Source: Lysobacteraceae bacterium NML91-0213 (GTDB taxonomy: Bacteria > Pseudomonadota > Gammaproteobacteria > Xanthomonadales > Xanthomonadaceae). From it: a DNA stretch of 64,000 nucleotides. The translations under genes and the position numbers were made by a program. The DNA lies in NCBI GenBank assembly GCA_002798175.1, contig NWQL01000002.1:383475-447474 (forward strand). Reading direction: 5' to 3'. Numbering within the stretch: the stretch's first letter is position 1; each line of letters opens with the position of its first letter. Shown here in pieces: positions 9,241 to 16,289 of the stretch. Below the pieces are notes generated by a model. That model was not told the origin of the DNA. It made no database searches and saw only the letters and a list, made by a program, of their open reading frames with translations.

Positions 9241-10179
9241 ATGAATTGGCTCATCATGGTTCTTTCCTTGCCCACCGAGAATGCCACGGTGCGCCAGCGG
9301 GCTTGGCGCTCGCTCAAGGCGGCGGGTGCTGCGGCCCTGCGGGACGGTGTTTACGTGCTGCCAGCGGCGGCGGAGCACCGTGCCGTGCTCGAAGCGGTGG
9401 CGGTCGATGTGACCGGGGGTGGCGGTGCTACCCATCTGCTGACCGCCCAGGCCACCGACGAGGCGCCCTACGTAGCCCTGTTCGACCGCAGCCGGGACTA
9501 CACCGAGCTGCTGGCCGATGCCACGCGGCTTCGTGAAAGCCTTCCCGACACTACGCCGTCAGAGGCGTTGAAGCACTCGCGCAAGTTGCGCAGGACCTTC
9601 GAGTCGATCACTGCGATCGACTTCTTCCCGGGCGAAGCGCGGCGGCAGGTCGAGGACACGCTGGCCGAGCTGGAAATGGCCTGTGCCCGCCTGCAGGCGC
9701 CAGACGAGCCGCGCTTTGTGGCCGGTACGATCCAGCGGCTGCGCACCGCCGATTACCAAGGCCGCCTGTGGGCCACGCGGCGACGTCCGTGGGTGGATCG
9801 GCTGGCCAGCGCTTGGTTGATCCGCCGCTTCATCGATCCCGAGGCCCGCATTCTGTGGCTCACCCACCCGGCTGACTGTCCGCCGGAGGCGTTGGGCTTC
9901 GACTTCGACGGCGCCACCTTCAGCCACGTCGCCCACCGCGTCACCTTCGAGGTGCTCGCCGCCAGCTTCGGCCTGGAACAAGGCCCGATCGCACGCGTGG
10001 GCCTGCTGGTGCATTACCTCGACGTGGGCGGCGCACCGCCGCCGGAAGCGTCGGGCGTGGAAAGCGTTCTGGCGGGATTGCGCGACACCGTGGCCGATGA
10101 CGACCAGTTGCTGGAACGCGCCTGCGCCGTGTTCGACGGGCTGCTGGCCAGTTTCCGCAGCAACGGGAGCACCGCGTGA
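9241..10179 (+). CDS. chrB: Chromate resistance regulator ChrB
   Basis: A 312-residue ChrB-family protein: N-terminal ChrB domain (opening NWLIMVLSLPTENATVRQR) and the larger C-terminal ChrB domain with the RRRPWVDRLASAWLIRRFIDP-type region from about 180 on. In known chr operons ChrB is the chromate-sensing repressor of chrA. It is the first gene of the cargo, divergent from the recombinase, and its ATG overlaps the end of a palindromic operator candidate. Gene order here is chrB, superoxide dismutase, DUF1259, chrA, unlike the chrB-chrA-chrC order of TnOtChr. Confidence 0.92.
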   Translation: MNWLIMVLSLPTENATVRQRAWRSLKAAGAAALRDGVYVLPAAAEHRAVLEAVAVDVTGGGGATHLLTAQATDEAPYVALFDRSRDYTELLADATRLRESLPDTTPSEALKHSRKLRRTFESITAIDFFPGEARRQVEDTLAELEMACARLQAPDEPRFVAGTIQRLRTADYQGRLWATRRRPWVDRLASAWLIRRFIDPEARILWLTHPADCPPEALGFDFDGATFSHVAHRVTFEVLAASFGLEQGPIARVGLLVHYLDVGGAPPPEASGVESVLAGLRDTVADDDQLLERACAVFDGLLASFRSNGSTA

Positions 10180-10273
10180 ATCGCCTCCCACTCAATCGAA
10201 GCGCGCTCGCGATGCAGCAATGCGCGCACTGCATGGGCCGCACCTTTCTCCTCAAGCTCCGGTGATCACCGAG

Positions 10274-11029
10274 ATGACCATGACTTCACCAATCGACACG
10301 CAACGCCGCCACGTTCTGAGCCTGGCCGCTGCGGCCCCCCTCGCGCTGGGAGCCGCCAAGGCCGCCCATGCCGTTCCGACTTCGGAGACCACCGCCATGT
10401 CCACCTCCACACTTGCACCCGTCAGCACCCCCACGCTCAAGCCGCTGCCGTTCGACCCGTCCAAACTGAAAGGATTGTCCGAACGCCTGATCCGCTCGCA
10501 TTGGGAGAACAACTACGGCGGCTCGGTCAAGGCGCTGGCCGTGACGAAGAAGCACCTTGCCGAGGCGCTCGCCGCACCGGACATGCCGCCGTACCTCTAC
10601 AACGAACTCAAGCGGGAGCACCTGCTGCGCACCGGCTCGGTGGTGCTGCACGAGTACTACTTCGACAACCTGGGCGGCAGCGGCCAGGCCGATGCCGGCA
10701 GTCGCAAGGCCCTGGCCGAAGCCTTCGGCAGCTTCGATGCATGGGAAACCGAATTCCGCCGGATGGGCACCGGGCTGGGCGGCGGCTCGGGCTGGGTGGT
10801 ACTCGGCTTCAACACCCACACCCGCCAGCTCGAGAACTACTGGATGGCCGATCACGCTCACGGCCCGGCGGCCACGCTGCCCATCCTGGTGATGGACATG
10901 TACGAGCACTCCTACCAGATGGACTACGGCGCCGCGGCCGCCAAGTACGTGGATGCGTTCTTCCAGAACATCCAATGGGACACCGTGGCGCAGCGACTGG
11001 AGGCTTGCTGCAGGCCTTCCGCTGCCTGA
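10274..11029 (+). CDS. chrC: Iron/manganese superoxide dismutase with Tat-type signal (ChrC)
   Basis: A Fe/Mn superoxide dismutase, which removes superoxide formed while chromate is reduced. Metal-ligand regions are recognisable: SHWENNYGG, VLHEYYFDNLGG and MDMYEHSYQMDYG. The N-terminus carries twin arginines before a hydrophobic stretch (QRRHVLSLAAAAPLALG) and an AHA cleavage motif, so export by the Tat route in folded, metallated form is likely. This makes it about 50 residues longer than cytosolic forms. A second ATG at 10280 is equally possible. A longer frame from 10097 exists but overlaps chrB and lacks family features. It sits between chrB and the DUF1259 gene, the chrC position in chromate clusters. 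Confidence 0.88.
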   Translation: MTMTSPIDTQRRHVLSLAAAAPLALGAAKAAHAVPTSETTAMSTSTLAPVSTPTLKPLPFDPSKLKGLSERLIRSHWENNYGGSVKALAVTKKHLAEALAAPDMPPYLYNELKREHLLRTGSVVLHEYYFDNLGGSGQADAGSRKALAEAFGSFDAWETEFRRMGTGLGGGSGWVVLGFNTHTRQLENYWMADHAHGPAATLPILVMDMYEHSYQMDYGAAAAKYVDAFFQNIQWDTVAQRLEACCRPSAA

Positions 11030-11119
11030 CCCCAAGTTCGCCCGTCAGATTGAGACGCTGTCGTCGCGAGCGCAAGTGCCCCTTCATCTTTTTTGTCGAT
11101 GTAAATGTAAGGAGTAGTC

Positions 11120-12037
11120 ATGAACGCCATCGCTCATCGTGCCCTGCGGGCCCTCACGCTGTCGCTGCTTTGGGGCTGGGCCAGCGTTCACGCGGCCGAG
11201 ATCGACTCCGCCCGGATTGGCGAGGCCAGCGGCGCAGTCGCGAAGGTGCAACCGGACGGGGTGGTTCGCATCGGGTGGAGCCGCGACGACGTGGCGGTGA
11301 CCGTGGACGGCATGCGGCTGCCGCCGCCCGCAGGGCTCGGCTCGTGGGCCGCGTTCATGCCGGCGGACGAGAACGCGATGCTGATGGGTGACACCGTCGT
11401 CTTCGAGGATGAGGTCGATGCGGCGATGGACGCAGCGTTCAAGGCCGGCCTCGATGTGACCGGGCTCCACAACCATTTCTTCTTCGATTCTCCGAAGGTG
11501 TACTTCATGCACATCGGCGGTCACGGCGATCCGGTGCGATTGGCCGGCAGCGTCAAAGAGGTGTGGGACGCCATCAAGGCCGTGCGCGCGCAGCGCCCGC
11601 AGCCGGCCACTGGCTTCGGCGGTCCCGTGCCCACACCGGGAAAGATTGATGCCGCTGCCATCTCCAAGGCCATCGGGCATCCACCGGAAATCACTGGCGA
11701 CGTGGTGAAGGTGACGATCGGCCGGGAGGGACGCATGCACGGCCGGCCGGTAGGCGGATCGATGGGCCTGACGACCTGGGCGGCCTTCACCGGGTCGGAT
11801 CGGCTTGCTGCCGTCACCGGCGACGTGATCATGACCGCCGACGAAGTCCAGCCGGTGCTGCGTGCACTGCGCCAGGCAGACTTCCACGTCGTGGCGCTGC
11901 ACAACCACATGGTGGGCGAGCAGCCGGCGTTCTATTTCGTCCACTTCTGGGGCAAGGGGCCTGCGGCCGGGCTGGCCCAAGGGTTTCGCCGTGTGCTGGA
12001 TGCCCAAAGTGCCCAAGTCAAATCCGCGGCGCGGTGA
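11120..12037 (+). CDS. Exported protein with two DUF1259 repeats, chromate-cluster associated
   Basis: A 305-residue protein with a Sec signal peptide (about 1-27, ending VHA-AE). The mature part is a tandem duplication of a DUF1259 unit (about 30-150 and 180-300). Each unit contains an LHNH motif followed by a VYFMHIGGHG- or FYFVHFWGKG-like stretch, whose paired histidines could bind metal. Proteins of this family often accompany chrA, but their biochemical role is not known to me. A good Shine-Dalgarno (AAGGAG) precedes the ATG, and the gene is followed within 45 bp by chrA, so co-transcription is likely. Periplasmic location is inferred from the signal peptide. Confidence 0.85.
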   Translation: MNAIAHRALRALTLSLLWGWASVHAAEIDSARIGEASGAVAKVQPDGVVRIGWSRDDVAVTVDGMRLPPPAGLGSWAAFMPADENAMLMGDTVVFEDEVDAAMDAAFKAGLDVTGLHNHFFFDSPKVYFMHIGGHGDPVRLAGSVKEVWDAIKAVRAQRPQPATGFGGPVPTPGKIDAAAISKAIGHPPEITGDVVKVTIGREGRMHGRPVGGSMGLTTWAAFTGSDRLAAVTGDVIMTADEVQPVLRALRQADFHVVALHNHMVGEQPAFYFVHFWGKGPAAGLAQGFRRVLDAQSAQVKSAAR

Positions 12038-12079
12038 TCCGATGCACGACCTGACGCAAACAACGACCACGGGAGCCCC

Positions 12080-13342
12080 ATGAGCACAGTCACCAACCCT
12101 GTGGCCGCGAGCGAGACCAACGACGCGCCCACCTACGTGGTACCGCAAGAACCGTGGCTGCGGCTGTTCCTGCGGTTCCTACGCTTCGGCGCATTAGCCT
12201 GGGGTGGCCCGGTCGCCCAGATCGGCATGATCCGGCATGAATTGGTGGAGCAAGAGCGCTGGATCAGCAGCGCCCAGTTCAACCGGGTGCTGGCCGTCTA
12301 TCAGATCCTGCCGGGCCCAGAGGCGCACGAGTTGTGCGTGTATTTCGGGATGCTGTCGCGCGGCCGCTGGGGCGGTGTGCTGGCGGGCTTGGGCTTCATG
12401 CTCCCGGGGTTCGTGCTGATGTTCGCGCTATCGTGGGCGTACGTGCGCTTCGGGTTGAAGGCCGACGGCGTGCTGGCCATCTTCGCGGCGGTCCAGGTGG
12501 CGGTGGCGGCGCTGATCGTGCGCGCCGTGTTTCGCATCGGCGGCCACGTCGTCACCGATCGCTGGCTCTGGGCGATCGCGATCCTGGCGACAGGTGCGCA
12601 GTTGGCCGGTGTGCACTTCGCGCTGATCCTCGCTGTGGGCGGGATCATCTACCTGATGGCACGCCACCGCCTCGGCATCGCCGCGCTGGGCGTGATCGGA
12701 GTGGCGGCCGCCGGGACCGTCGTGTTCGCAGTGCGCAACGGCGGCCTGGCCGGACTAGACGCGCTGAGTCATGTGGGCGCAGAGAGCACCGCCGTCGTGC
12801 AGGCGACGGTACCGCTGCTGCTGCTGTTCTGGTCCGGGTTGAAGGCCGGCCTGTTGACGTTCGGTGGCGCCTATACCGTCATTCCATTCCTGCAGCGCGA
12901 TGCCGTAACCCAGGGCGCGTGGATGAGCAATGCGCAGTTCCTTGACGGCCTGGCTTTGTCGGGATTGCTGCCGGCGCCGCTGATCATCTTTTCGACCTTC
13001 GTGGGCTACCTCGGCGGCGGGCCGTGGGGCGCAGTGGTGATGACCGTGGGCATCTTCCTGCCGGCCTTCGCCTTCACGCTTTTGGGTCACGATGCCTTGG
13101 AACGCATAGTGCATCAGCCACGCGTGCGGCTTTTTTTGGAGGGCGTGACCGCAGGCGTGGTCGGCCTGATTGCGGGAACGACGCTGGCCCTTCTGCGCGT
13201 AAGCCTGACGGGCCTGGAGGCTCTGATCCTATTTGCGATCGTCCTGAGCATCTTATTCGCCAGCAAGGCGCGGCTGGTGATTCCGGCGGTGATTGCAGGC
13301 GCCGCACTGTGGGGCTGGGTGTCGCAGGCACTTGGCCACTGA
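12080..13342 (+). CDS. chrA: Chromate efflux transporter ChrA
   Basis: A 420-residue member of the CHR family, the long two-domain form. Each half opens with a conserved FLRFGALAWGGPVAQIG-like or GLKAGLLTFGGAYTVIPFL-like motif and carries about five to six hydrophobic segments. The protein expels chromate across the inner membrane using the proton motive force. It is the functional core of the cargo. A GGGAG sequence lies upstream of the ATG. The long N-terminal hydrophilic leader (about 25 residues) is normal for the family. No truncation or frameshift is seen. Confidence 0.96.
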   Translation: MSTVTNPVAASETNDAPTYVVPQEPWLRLFLRFLRFGALAWGGPVAQIGMIRHELVEQERWISSAQFNRVLAVYQILPGPEAHELCVYFGMLSRGRWGGVLAGLGFMLPGFVLMFALSWAYVRFGLKADGVLAIFAAVQVAVAALIVRAVFRIGGHVVTDRWLWAIAILATGAQLAGVHFALILAVGGIIYLMARHRLGIAALGVIGVAAAGTVVFAVRNGGLAGLDALSHVGAESTAVVQATVPLLLLFWSGLKAGLLTFGGAYTVIPFLQRDAVTQGAWMSNAQFLDGLALSGLLPAPLIIFSTFVGYLGGGPWGAVVMTVGIFLPAFAFTLLGHDALERIVHQPRVRLFLEGVTAGVVGLIAGTTLALLRVSLTGLEALILFAIVLSILFASKARLVIPAVIAGAALWGWVSQALGH

Positions 13343-13442
13343 ACCGGTTGCGTTGGGCGACGAAACAGCGCCTGGTCATCATCACGCCGGCGACTGCCGG
13401 AACCGAGGTATATCCGCACACGCACTTTCTGGAGAAGCTGCA

Positions 13443-13838
13443 ATGAAAATTGACCAAAAGCCTACGTTTCTGCTCCTCGCACTTGTTCTGCTCGTGTCCA
13501 CTCCGGAGGTCCGCTCCAGCAGTTTGCAGGATGAAGGAACGGTGTCGCGGCCAGCGAATTCAGCTCCTACGACGTGCATTGAACTGGCCGCCTGGGGCGA
13601 TGCAGCCGACTTCAGTTCGCGCGGAGTCGGCATGCTGAAGCAACGTTGCGACCTGGAAGATATCCGAGCTAAGTTCGCCGACTTGGACTCCAACCGCGAT
13701 GGGTACCTCAGGCCGGAGGAATTGCCTATGGAACACTCGCTGAGCCAGCACTTCGCAGGCGTGGATTTCAATGGTGACGAGCGGCTCTCGCTGGCGGAAG
13801 TCGCGGAGCACGACGCAGAGACGAATCCAGTCGAGTGA
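13443..13838 (+). CDS. Small exported EF-hand protein
   Basis: A 131-residue protein starting at an ATG behind a clear GGAG. Residues 1-25 look like a signal peptide (FLLLALVLLVST). Two EF-hand loops follow: DLDSNRDGYLRPEE and DFNGDERLSLAEV, with acidic residues at the calcium-binding positions. Two cysteines (CIEL, KQRCDL) could form a disulfide. It lies 100 bp after chrA on the same strand inside the transposon, so it is cargo. A calcium- or metal-binding role in the periplasm is plausible but has no direct support. The longer frame from 13293 overlaps chrA and was not used. Confidence 0.75.
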   Translation: MKIDQKPTFLLLALVLLVSTPEVRSSSLQDEGTVSRPANSAPTTCIELAAWGDAADFSSRGVGMLKQRCDLEDIRAKFADLDSNRDGYLRPEELPMEHSLSQHFAGVDFNGDERLSLAEVAEHDAETNPVE

Positions 13839-14028
13839 GTGCGGTGCTGTAAGCGGTGGACGCCCCTTCGTGAAAAGCTCTCACGTGAAGTAACGCACGG
13901 AGCCGCGGCGTCGCGAATTGGCGTTGCGAACGCGCATGTCGGTGATCTGGAATCAGCGCCGGCGCAGGTTGCTTCGGACGCGAAGACCGCTGTCACAATC
14001 AAGTACGTACGCTAACGTCGAGATCGCC

Positions 14029-14202
14029 ATGTCGCAACGAAAAGGCCCATCGAACTTGGGATCGCGCGTCAAGCTGTCGATCCTTCCGGCCGGGCGCGGT
14101 GACCATCATCCCGCATGTTGCATGATGAGCCGGGACATCCATGCACGCCGAACTCCGCAAATGTGGGAAGAGGCAGTCGCTTCACTCCAAAGGAGGCGGT
14201 GA
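14029..14202 (+). CDS. Possible 57-residue ORF upstream of a secreted protein
   Basis: A short frame of 57 codons (opening MSQRKGPSNLG) whose TGA stop directly abuts the ATG of the next gene at 14203, and whose last codons contain that gene's Shine-Dalgarno. Such coupling is typical of translated upstream ORFs, but composition is unremarkable, there is no good ribosome binding site before it and no family is recognised. The rest of the gap 13839-14028 shows only a weak hairpin after the EF-hand gene. Confidence 0.3.
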   Translation: MSQRKGPSNLGSRVKLSILPAGRGDHHPACCMMSRDIHARRTPQMWEEAVASLQRRR

Positions 14203-14574
14203 ATGAAGGTGATCGTCGCGTCTGGATGGCTCATGGCCTCCATGCTTCCCGGCATCGTCCTTGCCGAGGACGCAGGTTGGCGTACTGTCCAAGGCAAGGA
14301 TCTGCAGTCACTTTTCTCCGATCATGAGCTTAGCGACGGCGTGCATTACACCAATCAGTTCCGTCGCGACGGATCGGTCATCGGCGTGGATATGGGCGAA
14401 AGGTTCAATGGCACATGGAAGGTCAAGGGCCCTTGCCTGTGCTACGCATGGGTACGTCCCGCCGGCCAGAACGAGTGCTTCGGAGTCAAGCGACGAGGCA
14501 ACGAAGTCCGGATGTTCCAGAACGGCATTGAAATCTTTTCGGGCACTGTGACACGCATTCGTTCCCCACTGTGA
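14203..14574 (+). CDS. Small secreted protein of unknown function (transposon cargo)
   Basis: A 123-residue protein with a strong Shine-Dalgarno (AAAGGAGG) and a signal peptide (about 1-21, ending VLA-ED). The mature part begins GWRTVQGKDLQSLFSDHEL and contains CLCYAWV and a further cysteine. The pattern of a short beta-rich domain with FNGTWKVKG and an RFDG/RRDGS-like strand resembles small periplasmic lipocalin-like or DUF995-type proteins, but I cannot assign it. It is the last passenger gene before the KfrA-like gene. Confidence 0.7.
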   Translation: MKVIVASGWLMASMLPGIVLAEDAGWRTVQGKDLQSLFSDHELSDGVHYTNQFRRDGSVIGVDMGERFNGTWKVKGPCLCYAWVRPAGQNECFGVKRRGNEVRMFQNGIEIFSGTVTRIRSPL

Positions 14575-15017
14575 AGATCAACAGGCGCGAAAGAGGATGG
14601 CCGCGTGGCGACTTCAAGAGGGTTCGACTGCAGGAAGTTCATGCACTGAACGCAACTGGCGCGCGACATAGCGAAGATACCACCCGTGACGGTTTCGGGT
14701 TCGAGCAATGCCGCAATCGGCGCAAAAGCCATGGCCTATCCGCGGGGTCATCGCCATTCCGCTTAGTCCGAGCCAACCCTGGTAGCCCCTGTGCGGGGCC
14801 CACGAGACGATAACCGCGCCGGAGAAGTAGGGCGCCTTCCATGCGAACCCGCCGTCTCCTAAAGCCGCAATGCCGTCCAACTGCAGGCGAGGGGAAACGC
14901 GTGTGCGTTCTCTCGGGCCGCTTGAGGTCCCACGCTCTCGCGCCATGTGCAGCCGCACCTCGAAATCGGTATTTCGTACCGAATTTCCCTCCGTCCCACT
15001 CGAATAAAATGATCAGG

Positions 15018-15040
15018 CGGGATAATTCAACATTATCCCG
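15018..15040. repeat. Perfect 9-bp inverted repeat CGGGATAAT-N5-ATTATCCCG
   Basis: Two perfect 9-bp arms flank TCAAC. Its inner 17 bp (GATAA-N7-TTATC, 15021-15037) match the pattern at 5070-5086 upstream of the other KfrA-like gene. The size suits either a dimeric regulator's operator or a tyrosine-recombinase core site with two 9-bp binding arms. It lies 97 bp upstream of the KfrA-like start. Confidence 0.6.
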
Positions 15041-15091
15041 TGTGTTCTTTAGACCAAAATATGGATTTATCCATGGCTTGATTGTTATGTA

Positions 15092-15108
15092 ATTACGTGG
15101 TACGTAAT
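15092..15108. promoter_or_regulatory. Palindrome ATTACGT-GGT-ACGTAAT before the KfrA-like gene
   Basis: Perfect 7-bp arms around GGT, 29 bp upstream of the ATG, with a further half-like ATTACG at 15111-15116. KfrA-type proteins repress their own promoter by binding palindromes at this kind of distance, so an operator is the simplest reading. The overlapping 10-mer at 15087-15096 is shared with the recombinase-chrB gap. Confidence 0.5.
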
Positions 15109-15137
15109 ACATTACGAAATCGTCCGAGGAGGCAGCC

Positions 15138-16187
15138 ATGGCCCGTGGCGGGTTGTACAAGAGTGATGTGCAGAAGGCCCGCGACGCCCTGCGGGCGCAG
15201 GGCAAGCACCCGTCGGTGGATGCAGTGCGGGTGGCGCTGGGCAACACCGGCTCCAAGACCACCATCCACCGCTACCTGAAGGAACTGGAGGAGGAAGAAG
15301 GGCAAGGATTGGGCGCCAAGGTCGCGGTCAGCGAAGCCCTGCAGGACTTGGTCGGCCGGCTCGCGGCCCGACTGCACGAGGAGGCCGAGGCGATCGTTGC
15401 CGAAGCAAAGCAGCGCTTTGCCGCGCAGTTGCAGGAGCGCAGCGATGCGCTGGAACAAGCTCGACAGGAAGCGCTCGCCTTGAGCAACCAGTTGCAGCGA
15501 ACCGAGGCCGCGTTGCATGAGGAACGGACCGCCCACGCTTCGGCGCAGCAGTCCCTGGCGGAGCGGGTGACGGAAATCGCCCAGCTCAGCGAGCGCATCG
15601 CCGGCCTGGCCGCCCGTGTGGCCGAGCATGAAGCCCATGCGAAATCGCTGGAAGAGAAGCATGCCCACGCCCGGGAAGCGCTGGAGCATTACCGGACCTC
15701 GGTGAAAGAGCAGCGCGAGCAGGAACAGCGCCGCCACGAGCACCAGGTACAGGAGCTGCAGGTGGCGCTACGCCAGGCCAATGAGGCCCTGACGGCCAAG
15801 AACCACGAACTGCTGCAGCTCAATCGCGACAACAGCCAGTGGCTAGAGCGCCACGGGCGCCTAGAGCGGGAACTCGCCGAAGCCCGTCGCGGCATCGAGG
15901 CCCAGCAAAAGGAGCTGGATGCCTTGCGGCTGACGGCCGCCGAGCATCAAGCGTTGCAGGGGCGGTGGGCTGAAGACGCACAAGCGCTGGAGAAAGCGCG
16001 GACCGAACTGACCAGCGCTTGCGCCGAAGCGATCAAGGAACGGGAACGTCGCGAGCAGGCCGAAGCCGATGCCTTGCGCGCCGGCGTGCGCCTGGAAACA
16101 TTGGAGCAGCTATTGGCGCAGCTGAAACCCGATCAGGCTGCGGTGGTCGATATGGCATCAGGTGGAAAGGGCCGTGGCCGTAGATAG
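15138..16187 (+). CDS. KfrA-like DNA-binding coiled-coil protein (TnpT-like), inside the transposon
   Basis: A 349-residue protein with an N-terminal KfrA_N domain (about 1-110, helix-turn-helix region around KHPSVDAVRVALGNTGSKTT) and a long alanine/glutamate/glutamine-rich coiled coil (about 60-325). KfrA proteins are plasmid DNA-binding proteins with partition or structural roles. In Tn4651 a coiled-coil protein, TnpT, binds the resolution site and assists the recombinase TnpS. Its location just inside the right end, behind palindromes, and the presence of a tyrosine recombinase in the same element favour the TnpT role. A good AGGAGG precedes the ATG. Confidence 0.78.
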   Translation: MARGGLYKSDVQKARDALRAQGKHPSVDAVRVALGNTGSKTTIHRYLKELEEEEGQGLGAKVAVSEALQDLVGRLAARLHEEAEAIVAEAKQRFAAQLQERSDALEQARQEALALSNQLQRTEAALHEERTAHASAQQSLAERVTEIAQLSERIAGLAARVAEHEAHAKSLEEKHAHAREALEHYRTSVKEQREQEQRRHEHQVQELQVALRQANEALTAKNHELLQLNRDNSQWLERHGRLERELAEARRGIEAQQKELDALRLTAAEHQALQGRWAEDAQALEKARTELTSACAEAIKERERREQAEADALRAGVRLETLEQLLAQLKPDQAAVVDMASGGKGRGRR

Positions 16188-16201
16188 GTCAAATCGAAGC
16201 A

Positions 16202-16213
16202 CCGTTTTTATCC
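16202..16213 (+). repeat. Subterminal 12-mer also present near the left end
   Basis: CCGTTTTTATCC here recurs in the same orientation at 5175-5186, just inside the left inverted repeat. Both copies lie within about 85 bp of a terminus. A host-factor or transposase accessory site is possible; there is no further support. Confidence 0.4.
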
Positions 16214-16223
16214 GCCAACCCTA

Positions 16224-16243
16224 TGATTTACAAAAATAAATCA
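16224..16243 (+). terminator. AT-rich hairpin after the KfrA-like gene
   Basis: TGATTTA-CAAAAA-TAAATCA forms a 7-bp stem 36 bp after the stop codon. It lacks GC pairs and a clean T run, so it is a weak terminator candidate or a protein site between the last gene and the right inverted repeat. Confidence 0.3.
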
Positions 16244-16246
16244 GAT

Positions 16247-16284
16247 TCTGTGAGTCATTTTTACACGTATGTCGGCTGAACCCC
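16247..16284 (-). repeat. Right terminal inverted repeat of the Tn3-family transposon
   Basis: Read on the minus strand from 16284 it opens GGGGTTCAGCCGACATACGT and is identical to the left end over 28 bases (34 of 38 overall). Confidence 0.93.
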
Positions 16285-16289
16285 GAGAT
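16285..16289. repeat. Target-site duplication GAGAT, right copy
   Basis: Identical to 5130-5134. Its last two bases are the first two bases of the ATG of the next gene, so duplication of the target has kept the start codon intact. Confidence 0.92.

Larger units (their letters stand above)
14575..15137. other. 563-bp region without a supported gene, containing palindromes
   Basis: No convincing gene is present on either strand. The right half is AT-rich for this window and holds two clean inverted repeats (15018-15040 and 15092-15108) just before the KfrA-like gene. It is the best place for the resolution site and for KfrA-like operators. A 114-codon minus-strand frame at 14614-14958 has no recognisable family. 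Confidence 0.6.
5135..16284. mobile_element. Complete Tn3-family chromate-resistance transposon (11,150 bp)
   Basis: The element is bounded by 38-bp inverted repeats (34 of 38 identical, the outer 28 perfect) and a GAGAT duplication. It encodes tnpA and, on the same strand, a tyrosine recombinase instead of a serine resolvase. A chr cargo reads the other way, and a KfrA-like coiled-coil protein lies at the far right. Recombinase-type resolution recalls Tn4430 (TnpI) and Tn4651 (TnpS/TnpT). Here the cargo sits between recombinase and coiled-coil protein, as if loaded into an ancestral tnpS-tnpT intergenic region. All genes look intact, so it may still be mobile. Confidence 0.93.

Noticed and set aside
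10097-10273. Longer start of the superoxide dismutase overlapping chrB
   Set aside because: The additional residues lie over the chrB end in another frame and would bury the Tat signal; ATG 10274 or 10280 gives a normal signal peptide.
14614-14958. 114-codon minus-strand frame in the gap before the KfrA-like gene
   Set aside because: It contains some protein-like stretches but has no recognisable family and no convincing ribosome binding site; left as an open question rather than a gene.
15018-15040. Palindrome considered as a second dif copy
   Set aside because: It has ATAAT/ATTAT arms like dif, but lacks the CGCATAA and TTATGTTA cores and has a symmetric GC edge; a recombinase core or operator fits better.
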